A stretch of 33,100 nt of DNA from Candidatus Omnitrophota bacterium (GTDB taxonomy: Bacteria > Omnitrophota > Gorgyraeia > JAFGIU01): contig JAFGIU010000092.1 of assembly GCA_016929445.1 (NCBI GenBank), positions 1-33,100 of the forward strand, given 5' to 3'. Position numbers and translations under genes: made by a program. Position 1 is the stretch's first letter; every line of letters begins with the position of its first letter. Positions 25,524 through 33,100 of this stretch are shown here, in pieces. The notes below the pieces were generated by a model. The model worked only from the letters and a program-made list of their open reading frames with translations, did not search any database and was not told the DNA's origin.

Positions 25524-27283
25524 TGAACACAAACCCCCCATTTGAGGAAGAAATCGATCTGAGCGACTACTGGCGCGTGCTGAAGCGCCGCAAGTGGACC
25601 GTGTTTTCGGTTTTCTCCGGCACCGTGCTGGCCGTGGCCGTGGCCAGCCTGCTCATGACGCCTGTGTACCGGGCCACGGTTGTGTTGCTGGTCGACCAGG
25701 AAGACAGCAACGTGCTCACGATCTCCGGCAATGATATGGCTCTGGCCACCCAGAATTACGCGGCCTACAAAGAGTATTTCCAGAGCCAGAAAGAGATTAT
25801 CCAGAGCAGGAGCATTCTTGAGCAGGTGTTCAAAGAGTTCAAACTCAACCGCCTGGAAGACTATTCCGAGGGGCGTTCCTCCCGCAGCGGCACCTCCTGG
25901 TCCGCGCAAGCCCGTACCTTTATGAACAGCCTTGTGGAGACCGTCACCGGCCAGGCTGCCCCGCAACCCAGGGTCTATTCCAATCAACCCGATCCGGTTG
26001 AGAAATTTATGGAAGATGTCAAGGTGGAGGAGGTCCGCGGCACGCGCCTGCTCAAGCTCAACGTGGAGAACAAAGACCCGGAGCTGGCCGCGCAGCTCGC
26101 CAACCGCATTGCCGAGGTCTACGTGGAGCGCAACCTGGCCTATATCAGCAAAAGCGAGATATTGACCCTCCAGAAGAACGAATACCTGAAACTCAAAGCC
26201 ACGCTCAACGAATACTCCAAGATCTATAAGGAAAAGCACCCCAAGCTGATCCGGGTCAAGCAGAAGCTTGCGGATATCACCGAAAAGATCCGGCAGGAAA
26301 GCGCGGTGGGCTTTTCCATGGACAATGCCGCAATCCCGGCCACGGACCTGGCCAGCCTGAAGGCCAGCAATGTGAGCGTGCAGGACTGGGCCCAGGCGGT
26401 GTACAAACCCGTCAAACCCAAGAAGAGAAGAAACCTCCTGCTGGCAATCATTTTGGGCCTTTTCGGGGCCGTGGGTTTGGCCTTTTTCCTGGAATATCTG
26501 GACCACTCCGTCAAGAACATCGAGGATATCCGCCACCTGATCGAATGGCCTTTCCTGGGCTATATCCCGGTGATCCGGCGGAGCAAGGAGAATCTGGATG
26601 TCTGGATACGCCTGGAACCCGTGAGCCCGGCTGCCGAGGCCTACCGCACCATCCGCACCAACCTGTTGTTTTCCTCCACTCAGGAGAGGCCCGTCAAAAG
26701 CCTGCTCCTGACCAGTCCGGGCCAGCAGGAAGGCAAGAGTGTGACCGTCAGCAATCTGGCCATTGCCATGGCGCAGACCGGACGAAGGGTGCTCCTGGTG
26801 GACGCGGACATGCGCAGGCCGCGCCAGCATAAGATCTACCAGACCGCCAACAAAAGGGGACTCAGCTCCTTTTTGGCGGCGCAAACCCCCTTTGAGGAAA
26901 CCCTGCATCCCACGGCTGTTGAAAACCTGTGCCTGGTGCCGTGCGGCCCCTGCCCTCCCAACCCGTCGGAGCTCCTGGCCGGGAAAAAGATGGATGAATT
27001 TATGGTCTGCGCGGAATCCCGCTTTGATTTCATTCTCTTTGATACGCCCCCGGTCATGGTCGTGACCGACGCGTTGCTCCTGTCCAAAAAGGTGGACGGC
27101 ACGGTCCTGGTGCTGGAGAGCGGCAAGACCTCCCGCAAGGTGATCCCTTTGCTGCGGCAGAGCCTGGAAAACGCCCAAGCCCGGGTTGTGGGACTGCTCA
27201 TGAACAAGGTCAAAGCCCAAGACGACAACTACGGTGGATACTACTATGCCCGCGCGCGCTACTACGGTGCCGTTACCCAATAG
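25523..27283 (+). CDS. Chain-length determinant / tyrosine autokinase (Wzc-like BY-kinase)
   Basis: The protein has 586 residues from a GTG overlapping the exporter stop by one base. A Wzz domain begins EIDLSDYWRVLKRRKWTVF with membrane helix 1 at about 29-50, a periplasmic coiled coil, the Pro-rich VYKPVKPKKRRN before helix 2 (about 306-325), then the cytoplasmic kinase. The kinase has Walker A SPGQQEGKS (398-406), Walker A' VLLVDADMRRPR, and Walker B FILFDTPP. The C-terminus is a tyrosine cluster (NYGGYYYARARYYG), the expected autophosphorylation tail. It controls polymer length and export with the Wza-like protein. The flippase frame overlaps its 3' end. Confidence 0.94.
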   Translation: MNTNPPFEEEIDLSDYWRVLKRRKWTVFSVFSGTVLAVAVASLLMTPVYRATVVLLVDQEDSNVLTISGNDMALATQNYAAYKEYFQSQKEIIQSRSILEQVFKEFKLNRLEDYSEGRSSRSGTSWSAQARTFMNSLVETVTGQAAPQPRVYSNQPDPVEKFMEDVKVEEVRGTRLLKLNVENKDPELAAQLANRIAEVYVERNLAYISKSEILTLQKNEYLKLKATLNEYSKIYKEKHPKLIRVKQKLADITEKIRQESAVGFSMDNAAIPATDLASLKASNVSVQDWAQAVYKPVKPKKRRNLLLAIILGLFGAVGLAFFLEYLDHSVKNIEDIRHLIEWPFLGYIPVIRRSKENLDVWIRLEPVSPAAEAYRTIRTNLLFSSTQERPVKSLLLTSPGQQEGKSVTVSNLAIAMAQTGRRVLLVDADMRRPRQHKIYQTANKRGLSSFLAAQTPFEETLHPTAVENLCLVPCGPCPPNPSELLAGKKMDEFMVCAESRFDFILFDTPPVMVVTDALLLSKKVDGTVLVLESGKTSRKVIPLLRQSLENAQARVVGLLMNKVKAQDDNYGGYYYARARYYGAVTQ

Positions 27284-28658
27284 CCTGCCCGTCATTGCGA
27301 GCGCAGCACCCGTCATTGCGAGGGAGCGCAGCGACCGAAGCAATCTTTTTCTCACCCCCACCAAGCAAAACTTTCTCTGGATGATGCTCGGTAACGGCGT
27401 CTATGCCCTGTGCCAATGGGGCATGCTCGTTGCCCTGGCCAAATTAGGCAGCCCGCAAGTGGTGGGGCAGTTTGCCCTGGCCCTGGCCATTACCGCGCCC
27501 GTGGTCATGGTCACCAACATGCAACTGCGCGCCGTGCAAGCCACCGACGCCAAAAAAGAATACCGCCTGTCCGATTATGTGTCTGTGCGCGCGGTGTCCG
27601 CGCTTTTGGCCATGGGCCTGACAGGGGCCATTGTGTCTTTGGGGCGTTTTGAGCGCGCTGCGTTGCTGGCTGTCCTCATGATGGCCCTGGCCAAAGCCGT
27701 GGAATCGCTGAGCGACGTGTTCTACGGCTTCTTTCAGCAGAACGAACACATGGTCTACATTGCCGTGTCCCGCATCCTCAAGGGAGCGCTCTCCATCGCT
27801 GTGCTGGCCGGGGTGTTCCATATGTCCGGCAATCTGGCGCTGGCCTTGGCGGGCTTGGCCGGGGCATGGCTGCTCGTGTTTGTGTTCTACGACTGCCGCG
27901 TGGGACGCAGGCTCGCGGCCGTGTATGAACCCGCGGGCCAAACCGCTTTGCTGCGTTCGGCTGCGCACTCCGCGCAAAAGCGCCGCAGCTCGCTGTGGAG
28001 CATTGTGGTGCTGGCCTTTCCGCTGGGGATTGTGATGGGGATTCTTTCCCTGAACACCAACGTGCCGCGCTACGCCATCGAAACACTCCTGGGCAGCCGG
28101 GAGCTGGGCTTGTTTGCGGCGCTGGCCTACACCACAGTGGCAGTCAATATGTTTATCCAGGCCCTGGGCCAGGCCGTGACCCCCAAACTGGCGCAGTTCT
28201 TTGCCGCAGGCAACCTCAAAGCCTTTAAGCGGCTGCTCTTTAAAGTAATCTTCCTGAACGCCGCAATCGGCCTGTTGGGGGTGGGGGTGATCCGGATGGC
28301 CGGGGAGCAGATCCTCACCCTGCTTTACACCCGGGAATACGCCGCTTATGCCAATCTGTTCATGTGGCTCATGGCCGCAGCCGCGCTTTTGGGTGTGGCC
28401 TCGGCCCTGGGTTATGCCATGACCGCGGCCCGGCAGTTCAAGCCCCAAGTGCCGCTTTTTGCGGGTGTGCTTCTTTGCACGGCGCTCTTTTCGTTCTGGC
28501 TGATTCCACAATACAAACTCTACGGCGCGGTAATGGCCCTGATGGGCTCGGCCCTGATTCAAATAACCGGCTCAGCCCTCGTCATTGCGAGGAGCGAAGC
28601 GACGAAGCAATCTGACGCCAAGCGTCATCACGAGCCGACTGTCAGGGAGGCGTGGTGA
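27246..28658 (+). CDS. Polysaccharide flippase (Wzx/MOP-like) with repeat-encoded ends
   Basis: About 470 residues from the ATG at 27246. At least 10 hydrophobic helices fit the multidrug/oligosaccharidyl-lipid/polysaccharide family, starting with FLWMMLGNGVYALCQWGMLVALAKLG and including TNVPRYAIETLLGSRELGLF, a typical flippase signature. It would flip lipid-linked repeat units across the inner membrane. The start is uncertain: GGTGGA (27233-27238) supports 27246, GTG 27234 is also possible, and ATG 27381 lies right at the first helix. The N-terminal extension (PVIASAAPVIARERSDRSNL) and C-terminal tail (ALVIARSEATKQSDAK) are read through palindromic repeats, so they are probably not ancestral to the family. 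Confidence 0.88.
   Translation: MPARATTVPLPNSLPVIASAAPVIARERSDRSNLFLTPTKQNFLWMMLGNGVYALCQWGMLVALAKLGSPQVVGQFALALAITAPVVMVTNMQLRAVQATDAKKEYRLSDYVSVRAVSALLAMGLTGAIVSLGRFERAALLAVLMMALAKAVESLSDVFYGFFQQNEHMVYIAVSRILKGALSIAVLAGVFHMSGNLALALAGLAGAWLLVFVFYDCRVGRRLAAVYEPAGQTALLRSAAHSAQKRRSSLWSIVVLAFPLGIVMGILSLNTNVPRYAIETLLGSRELGLFAALAYTTVAVNMFIQALGQAVTPKLAQFFAAGNLKAFKRLLFKVIFLNAAIGLLGVGVIRMAGEQILTLLYTREYAAYANLFMWLMAAAALLGVASALGYAMTAARQFKPQVPLFAGVLLCTALFSFWLIPQYKLYGAVMALMGSALIQITGSALVIARSEATKQSDAKRHHEPTVREAW
27290..27346. repeat. Tandem copies of the GTCATTGCG repeat at the flippase 5' end
   Basis: A short copy begins GTCATTGCGAGCGCAG at 27291, directly after the Wzc-like stop codon. A fuller copy, CGTCATTGCGAGGGAGCGCAG through GAAGCAATCT, occupies 27311-27346. 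Both are open in the flippase frame. Confidence 0.85.
28580..28613. repeat. GTCATTGCG repeat inside the flippase 3' end
   Basis: The copy begins CGTCATTGCGAGGAGCGAAG at 28580 and ends GAAGCAATCT at 28613. It is translated as VIARSEATKQS in the flippase tail. A small GACGC/GCGTC dyad (28614-28625) follows directly. Confidence 0.85.
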
Positions 28659-28661
28659 TCT

Positions 28662-29783
28662 ATGTCCACTAACCCCATCCGCATCCTCCACATCGTCGGC
28701 GGCATGAACACCGGCGGTGTCGAAACCTGGCTCATGCACGTGTTGCGTCACATCGACCGCACCCGTTTTCAATTGGACTTCATGGTGCACACCGAAGAAC
28801 CCTGCTTTTATGATGAAGAAATCCGTTCGCTCGGTTCGCGCATTCTCCCGTGCATGCATCCCAAGCGCCCGCTGCAATACGCCGCAAACTTTCGCCGCAT
28901 CCTCAAAGAACACGGCCCCTATGATGGGGTGCACAGCCATGTGCATCACTTCAGCGGCTTTACCCTATTGCTGGCCCGGCTTTTTGGGGTGCGGCAGCGG
29001 ATTGCGCACAGCCATAACGATATATCCGTGAAGGAATCTGGAGCTGGCCCGTTGAGACGGTTCTATTTGGCGACTACTGAGTGGTTGATTGAGCGGAGCG
29101 CAACCGTGGGCCTGGCCTGCAGCGAACTGGCTGCTGCCAGTTTGTTTGGACTTAAGTGGAAGAACGACCCACGTTGGAAGGTGCTGTATTGCGGCATCGA
29201 CTTGGAACCCTTCAAGGCCCCTGTGGATCGGGCTGAGGTGCGCACTGAACTGGGATTGCCCCTGGACGCCTTTGTTTTGGGCCATGTAGGTGGGTTTAGA
29301 GAAGCAAAAAATCATGAGTTCTTGCTGGATATCTTTGCCCAAGTGGCAAAGCGGGAATCCAAGGCCTGGCTATTGTTGGTGGGGGAGGGGAGTTTACGCA
29401 AAAAGATTGAGCAGAAAGCCCAGCGTCTTGGCCTTGAGGACAAAGTCATCTTTGCCGGAGTCCGGGCGGATATTCCGCGCCTGATGAAAGGCGCAATGGA
29501 TGTGTTTGTGTTCCCTTCGCGCTGGGAGGGGCTGGGGTTGGTGTTGGTGGAAGCCCAAGCCGCGGGGTTGAGGTGTGCTATTTCGGATGTAATACCTGCG
29601 GAAGTGGTGATAATTCCTCAGCTTGTATGTAGGCTTTCTCTGTCAGGACTGGAAAATTGGGCACAGCAGGTGACCAATGGGGAATGGTTATCGGAACAAG
29701 TGAGTAAATCGCAGTTATTGGTGGAAAATTCCAAATTTAATATAAGAGTCAGTCTAGACGGACTCTGTGCTGCCTATCCGTAA
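28662..29783 (+). CDS. Glycosyltransferase family 4 (EpsF-like)
   Basis: The protein has 373 residues and a GT-B fold. The N-terminal domain begins IRILHIVGGMNTGGVETWLM, the typical acceptor-side loop, with HSHVHHFSGF at about 91-100 and IAHSHND. The C-terminal domain has VLGHVGGFREAKNHEFLLDIF, GEGSLRKKIE and the retaining GT4 EX7E-like motif in EGLGLVLVEAQAAGL. The sugar donor cannot be read. It follows the flippase stop by three bases. From about 29570 the base composition becomes more AT-rich while the frame stays open and the fold pattern continues, so the switch falls within this gene. Confidence 0.9.
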   Translation: MSTNPIRILHIVGGMNTGGVETWLMHVLRHIDRTRFQLDFMVHTEEPCFYDEEIRSLGSRILPCMHPKRPLQYAANFRRILKEHGPYDGVHSHVHHFSGFTLLLARLFGVRQRIAHSHNDISVKESGAGPLRRFYLATTEWLIERSATVGLACSELAAASLFGLKWKNDPRWKVLYCGIDLEPFKAPVDRAEVRTELGLPLDAFVLGHVGGFREAKNHEFLLDIFAQVAKRESKAWLLLVGEGSLRKKIEQKAQRLGLEDKVIFAGVRADIPRLMKGAMDVFVFPSRWEGLGLVLVEAQAAGLRCAISDVIPAEVVIIPQLVCRLSLSGLENWAQQVTNGEWLSEQVSKSQLLVENSKFNIRVSLDGLCAAYP

Positions 29784-29808
29784 GGGCAGGTGTACCCAAG
29801 GGCCTAGA

Positions 29809-31137
29809 ATGCTGCTACCCATGCTTAATTGGGCGACCTTCTTGTGGTTGTTGGTCCTGGCCATCTTTGCGGGTCAGCAGATTATCAAGGGCAGAAGGCA
29901 CTCTGTCTATTTTGTGCTTCCGGTATTTTTTATGTTCTGTGGACTCCCCCTCTTTCTGGATGAAATATTTGGGAGACCCGGCTATCTTAACAAACCGGGC
30001 TTCGCGCTAGCATCCGCAGATGAAACCACGGGTATTATCTACTGCCTGTACATGGCCTTGGTGCCGGTTATCCTCCTCTGCTTTGGTAAACCTAAGTTGA
30101 AAATGAGTGGTGCTACCACTAACAGTGGTTATGCACCGCGGGGTAACCGCAGTGCAAAGCAAAAGAAAACCAGAACTTGGATTATTTGCTGGATGGTCCT
30201 CCTAAGTCCGATTGTACTAGTTTGCCTCTCTCCACTGCCTGCTGAATATCTGACATTCAGTGATACATTACGCTTCTCAGACTCCTATGATGAATTTCAT
30301 ACTTACGTGACTCTCGCATCCAATTTGGCTGCATTGGCAGGGGCTTATCTCATCGCGGTGAGCACACCCAGAGTCCCTGGGCGGTGGCCTAGGCTTGGAA
30401 CTCTTGCTGCTGTGACGGTTTTCATGCTTCTGGCGGTTTGGATCCATGGGAAAAGGAATATTGTAGTTATTATGGCTGTTCTTGCACTCATGGCTCTTCA
30501 TCACCGCGGGTTGTTGAAGGGTGTCAGGGCAGCTGTCTTGATAGTGGCTAGTCTTATCGTTGTGTTTGGCTATTCATTTTTCTTCCAAGTGCATACTGAA
30601 CGAGTGAGTACGACATGGTATGAGAATGTACGGATGGACTTTGGCCGAGATGACGCAATCAAGATGACTCTGTTTGCGGAACTAAATCCAGAGGTGATGC
30701 GAATTTTAGAGTACAGAGGACAGAGTCTCGTATTTCTTGTTGTGTCGTATGTTCCGCGTAAGCTTTGGCCCGAAAAGCCTTTGCCCTACGCGCAGTATTT
30801 CACGTCAGCATTGTTTCTTTCAAGTCCCCGCATGTGGGGTTGGGGGATGACGACGAGTTGGCTGGAAGAGGCTATTGCAAATTTCAGTTGGTTGGGGATG
30901 TTACTCGGCCCCTTGTGTATCGCATTAGTCTGCCGTGCAGGTGATGCTTCGGGAAGTGTCTTGGGGCGGATATTGACACCCCTGGTCGCATGTCTATTGA
31001 TGCTTGTACATGCAATTGCATTCTTTCCGCTGCTCTTGCTATGGTTCTATGTCTCGGTAACAGACTCGTTCAGGAATCATAAGGTAGACAACCTTCGGAG
31101 ACAAAACGCAGCTTATGAAAGCACTCTTTGTCCATAG
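29809..31137 (+). CDS. Polytopic membrane protein, probable polysaccharide polymerase (Wzy/EpsG-like)
   Basis: About 442 residues. The ATG at 29809 is chosen because AAGGG (29798-29802) is six bases upstream; a GTG at 29767 inside the previous gene and an ATG at 29821 are alternatives. About ten membrane helices alternate with a large polar loop near residues 240-310 containing HTERVSTTWYENVRMDFGRD and VPRKLWPEKP. This combination of many helices plus one big periplasmic loop, and the position between glycosyltransferases, fits an O-antigen-type polymerase, a family with little sequence conservation. It overlaps the next gene by 23 bases. Function is inferred from topology and context. Confidence 0.75.
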   Translation: MLLPMLNWATFLWLLVLAIFAGQQIIKGRRHSVYFVLPVFFMFCGLPLFLDEIFGRPGYLNKPGFALASADETTGIIYCLYMALVPVILLCFGKPKLKMSGATTNSGYAPRGNRSAKQKKTRTWIICWMVLLSPIVLVCLSPLPAEYLTFSDTLRFSDSYDEFHTYVTLASNLAALAGAYLIAVSTPRVPGRWPRLGTLAAVTVFMLLAVWIHGKRNIVVIMAVLALMALHHRGLLKGVRAAVLIVASLIVVFGYSFFFQVHTERVSTTWYENVRMDFGRDDAIKMTLFAELNPEVMRILEYRGQSLVFLVVSYVPRKLWPEKPLPYAQYFTSALFLSSPRMWGWGMTTSWLEEAIANFSWLGMLLGPLCIALVCRAGDASGSVLGRILTPLVACLLMLVHAIAFFPLLLLWFYVSVTDSFRNHKVDNLRRQNAAYESTLCP

Positions 31138-32305
31138 CACGCGTTTTGTGCGCACACCGGACGGCAAGGTGTTTACTGGTGGCTCTTTGTCATACGAGCA
31201 TTTGAAAAGATATTTGAAATATTTCGACGCACTCACTGTCATCGGTAGACTATCCGAATGTTCAACACCCCCGGAAAACTGGAGTCTGTCTTCCGGCCCG
31301 GGGGTGAACTTTGCGGGCACACCGGATGATCACGGGAAACCCCTTATGCAATTGCAAACCGGAGCCTCCCGCAAGCTTATTCAGCAGCAGATAGAGGATT
31401 GTGATGCAGTCATTGTGCGGCAATCCCCAATTGGCTGGATGGCTGCGAAAGAAGCACATTCGCAGGGAGTTCCGTGGGCCGTCGAAGTAGTAGCCAGTGC
31501 CTGGGATGACTTTTGGCATTATGGAACACTGCCAGGCAAATTATATGCCCCGCTAGCTTGGTGGGAGTCGCGCCGTTGGACCGGGCAGGCCAAATTCGCC
31601 ATTTATGTAACCCGCCAGTATCTGCAAAAGCGGTATCCCTGCCCCGGGCTTTGCGCCCACGCGTCCAATGTACAAATCAGGCCTGTCCCGAACGCTGTTT
31701 TGGAAGAGCGGCTGGCAGGCTGGAGCGCAAAGCAATCAAACTGCTCCAAGACTCCTGTGATCGGCATGATCGGCTCCTTGTTTACCCGGCACAAAGGGCT
31801 GCATGTCGCGCTAAAGGCTTTATGCAGGCTAAAACAGCAAGGATTGCTGATACATTTACGTGTTTTGGGCAGCGGAAAGCTCGATTCCTGGCAAGCCGCG
31901 GCCAGGCAGCTTGGTGCCGGCGGTTTATTGCACCTGGATGGGAGTCTGCCTGCTGGTGAGCCGGTGATGCAGTGGCTGGACGCTCTGGATATTTACATCC
32001 AGCCGAGCATCACAGAGGGGCTTCCTCGTGCGCTGATCGAAGCCATGAGCCGGGGCTTGCCTGCTTTAGGTTCCACATGTGCAGGCATCCCTGAGTTGCT
32101 ACCCTATGAATGTTTGCATCACCCTGGAGATGATAAGACCCTAGCAGCACAGCTGCGCAGAATGGTTGAGGACAAGTCTTGGCAAATACAACAAGCAAAA
32201 CGGAATTTTGAGAAAGCACAAGAATATTATAGTGATCATGTGAACGCCCAGCGCGATCAGTTTTGGCATAGATTTGTAGAGCACGTAAAAGCAGCAAATA
32301 AATAG
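31115..32305 (+). CDS. Glycosyltransferase family 4
   Basis: The protein has 396 residues in a GT-B arrangement. The N-terminal half starts MKALFVHSTRFVRTPDGKVF and includes DAVIVRQSPIGWMAAKEA. The C-terminal half has VIGMIGSLFTRHKGLHVALKA (about 211-231), LRVLGSGKLDSWQ, and YIQPSITEGLPRALIEAMSRG (about 294-314), the GT4 EX7E motif region, followed by CAGIPELLP, the usual nucleotide-contact loop. Donor and linkage are unknown. Its start overlaps the polymerase-like gene by 23 bases. Confidence 0.9.
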   Translation: MKALFVHSTRFVRTPDGKVFTGGSLSYEHLKRYLKYFDALTVIGRLSECSTPPENWSLSSGPGVNFAGTPDDHGKPLMQLQTGASRKLIQQQIEDCDAVIVRQSPIGWMAAKEAHSQGVPWAVEVVASAWDDFWHYGTLPGKLYAPLAWWESRRWTGQAKFAIYVTRQYLQKRYPCPGLCAHASNVQIRPVPNAVLEERLAGWSAKQSNCSKTPVIGMIGSLFTRHKGLHVALKALCRLKQQGLLIHLRVLGSGKLDSWQAAARQLGAGGLLHLDGSLPAGEPVMQWLDALDIYIQPSITEGLPRALIEAMSRGLPALGSTCAGIPELLPYECLHHPGDDKTLAAQLRRMVEDKSWQIQQAKRNFEKAQEYYSDHVNAQRDQFWHRFVEHVKAANK

Positions 32306-32376
32306 TCTGTTTTGTGCTGGAGCCTGAGTTTTCTGCAGTCTTTGGTTGTAATGTCCAGAAGGAATATTTGCTAGAT

Positions 32377-33100
32377 ATGTTGCGTAAGATTCTAAGATTT
32401 GCTGATAAATGGCTGGGAGGGGTTATCCTGATGTTGAACCTCCCTATGATAAGAAGGGTTGTGTTTGGAAGTAATCGCGGAAAGGAACAAGGGAGCCAGC
32501 CCCAGACATTTGTGATCATAAAAACGGTAGGCATGGGTGATGCCGTTTTGATTCTGTCCGTAATAGACCATTTAAAGAAAAGCATTCCAAACGCAGCAAT
32601 CATTGCCCTCACAACACCGCTTACTGTAGGGATATGGGAAAATCAGCCATGCTTTGCGGAGGTTATTAACTATGACATTCTAGGAAAACAACGAGGCATC
32701 CGTAGCTTCTTGAAGTTGCTCCGTCAACTCCGGGGAAAACAAATAGATTGTGTTATTGATTTCGAACCATATTTTAATCAAACAGCTCTGCTAGCTATGC
32801 TGCTTGGGGCTCCCCGCCGAATAGGTCTTTATTATGGCGCCTCAAAAAGACAATACGCATTTACTGATCCGGTTGAGATAAATCCAGAAGACCATATGCT
32901 AAGGTCTCAAATGTCGCTACTTGAACCGCTTGGGATTCAAGCGGAAATTCACTGCTTGAAAGCACCCGTGGTTTCTGAAGAAGATCGGAAAACACTGCAG
33001 CAGTGGCTTTATTGCAAACAAATTCCAAAAGATTGCCCAATTGTTGCTGTTCATGCTGGATCTGGGGGGAGAGGGAAAGCGCGGCGGTGGCCCCGGGAAA
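32377..33100 (+). CDS. Glycosyltransferase family 9 (heptosyltransferase-like), truncated by window end
   Basis: Translated by hand, the frame runs from an ATG at 32377 to the last base, giving about 241 residues with no stop. The motif FVIIKTVGMGDAVLILSVID (about 46-65) matches the heptosyltransferase start (I-x-(L/I)-(R/K)-x-x-x-(I/M)-GD). Later VIDFEPYFNQTALLAMLLGA, RRIGLYYG and VAVHAGSGGRGKARRWP match the GT9 nucleotide-sugar binding pattern (HxGSxxxxKxWP). The 5' part (about 30 residues) resembles a short amphipathic lead. AAGGAA at 32359-32364 is a distant ribosome binding site. It would add a sugar to lipopolysaccharide core or the polymer made here. Confidence 0.85.
   Translation, partial: MLRKILRFADKWLGGVILMLNLPMIRRVVFGSNRGKEQGSQPQTFVIIKTVGMGDAVLILSVIDHLKKSIPNAAIIALTTPLTVGIWENQPCFAEVINYDILGKQRGIRSFLKLLRQLRGKQIDCVIDFEPYFNQTALLAMLLGAPRRIGLYYGASKRQYAFTDPVEINPEDHMLRSQMSLLEPLGIQAEIHCLKAPVVSEEDRKTLQQWLYCKQIPKDCPIVAVHAGSGGRGKARRWPRE

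Noticed and set aside
25520-27364. Long minus-strand open frame (614 codons) opposite the Wzc-like gene
   Set aside because: It is the complement of a gene with clear kinase motifs; its His/Gly/Gln-rich product resembles no protein and reflects GC-rich codon bias.
27444-28562. Minus-strand frame opposite the flippase
   Set aside because: Product is His/Gln/Gly-rich low-complexity sequence; plus strand shows a typical multi-helix flippase.

Overview
The window is a GC-rich stretch of bacterial chromosome from a diderm: it encodes type II secretion pseudopilins, an outer-membrane beta-barrel, a Wza-like exporter and lipid-linked polysaccharide genes. Gene content and order recall uncultured lineages such as candidate phylum Omnitrophota, but that placement is inference; no rRNA or other taxonomic marker was seen.

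Layout. (1) 1-3108: the end of a large surface or periplasmic protein, a signal-peptide protein with a C-terminal membrane anchor, and a short F1 epsilon-like subunit. (2) 3109-3431: a regulatory leader with a sigma70-like promoter, a GEMM-I (cyclic di-GMP class I) riboswitch and a strong intrinsic terminator. (3) 3432-8141: a non-canonical F-type ATP synthase operon in the order c, b-delta fusion, alpha, gamma, beta. No subunit a gene is in the window, and epsilon lies upstream of the riboswitch. (4) 8150-10064: a histidine kinase whose N-terminal membrane part resembles the loop and second helix of the c subunit, with Gln at the ion-binding Glu position, plus a stand-alone receiver. (5) 10076-17489: type II secretion / type IV pilus assembly genes (E, F, G, I, J, K, a PilM-PilN-like L, a PilO/GspM-like protein). 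GspE carries the tandem 24-residue MshEN motif known to bind c-di-GMP. (6) 17482-19655: three envelope proteins (small anchored coiled coil, SurA/PpiC-like, periplasmic coiled coil). Genes from 3432 to 19655 run in one direction with overlaps or gaps of at most 25 bases, so they may form one riboswitch-controlled unit of about 16 kb.

(7) 19660-21610, minus strand: a squalene/phytoene synthase and a geranylgeranyl-reductase-like flavoprotein. (8) 21674-33100: an exopolysaccharide or O-antigen locus with a polyprenyl-phosphate sugar transferase, a small minus-strand gene pair, a beta-barrel, a Wza-like exporter, a Wzc-like BY-kinase, a flippase, two GT4 enzymes, a polymerase-like protein and a GT9 enzyme cut by the window end. 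Palindromic repeats (half-site GTCATTGCG) sit at gene borders here and are translated into the ends of the flippase and probably the exporter. The last 3.5 kb is visibly more AT-rich, suggesting a variable or acquired segment.

The most interesting proposal is that c-di-GMP controls this locus twice: by riboswitch over ATP synthase and secretion genes, and by MshEN binding on the secretion ATPase. Between them sits a sensor kinase that appears to have borrowed part of an ATP synthase rotor subunit.
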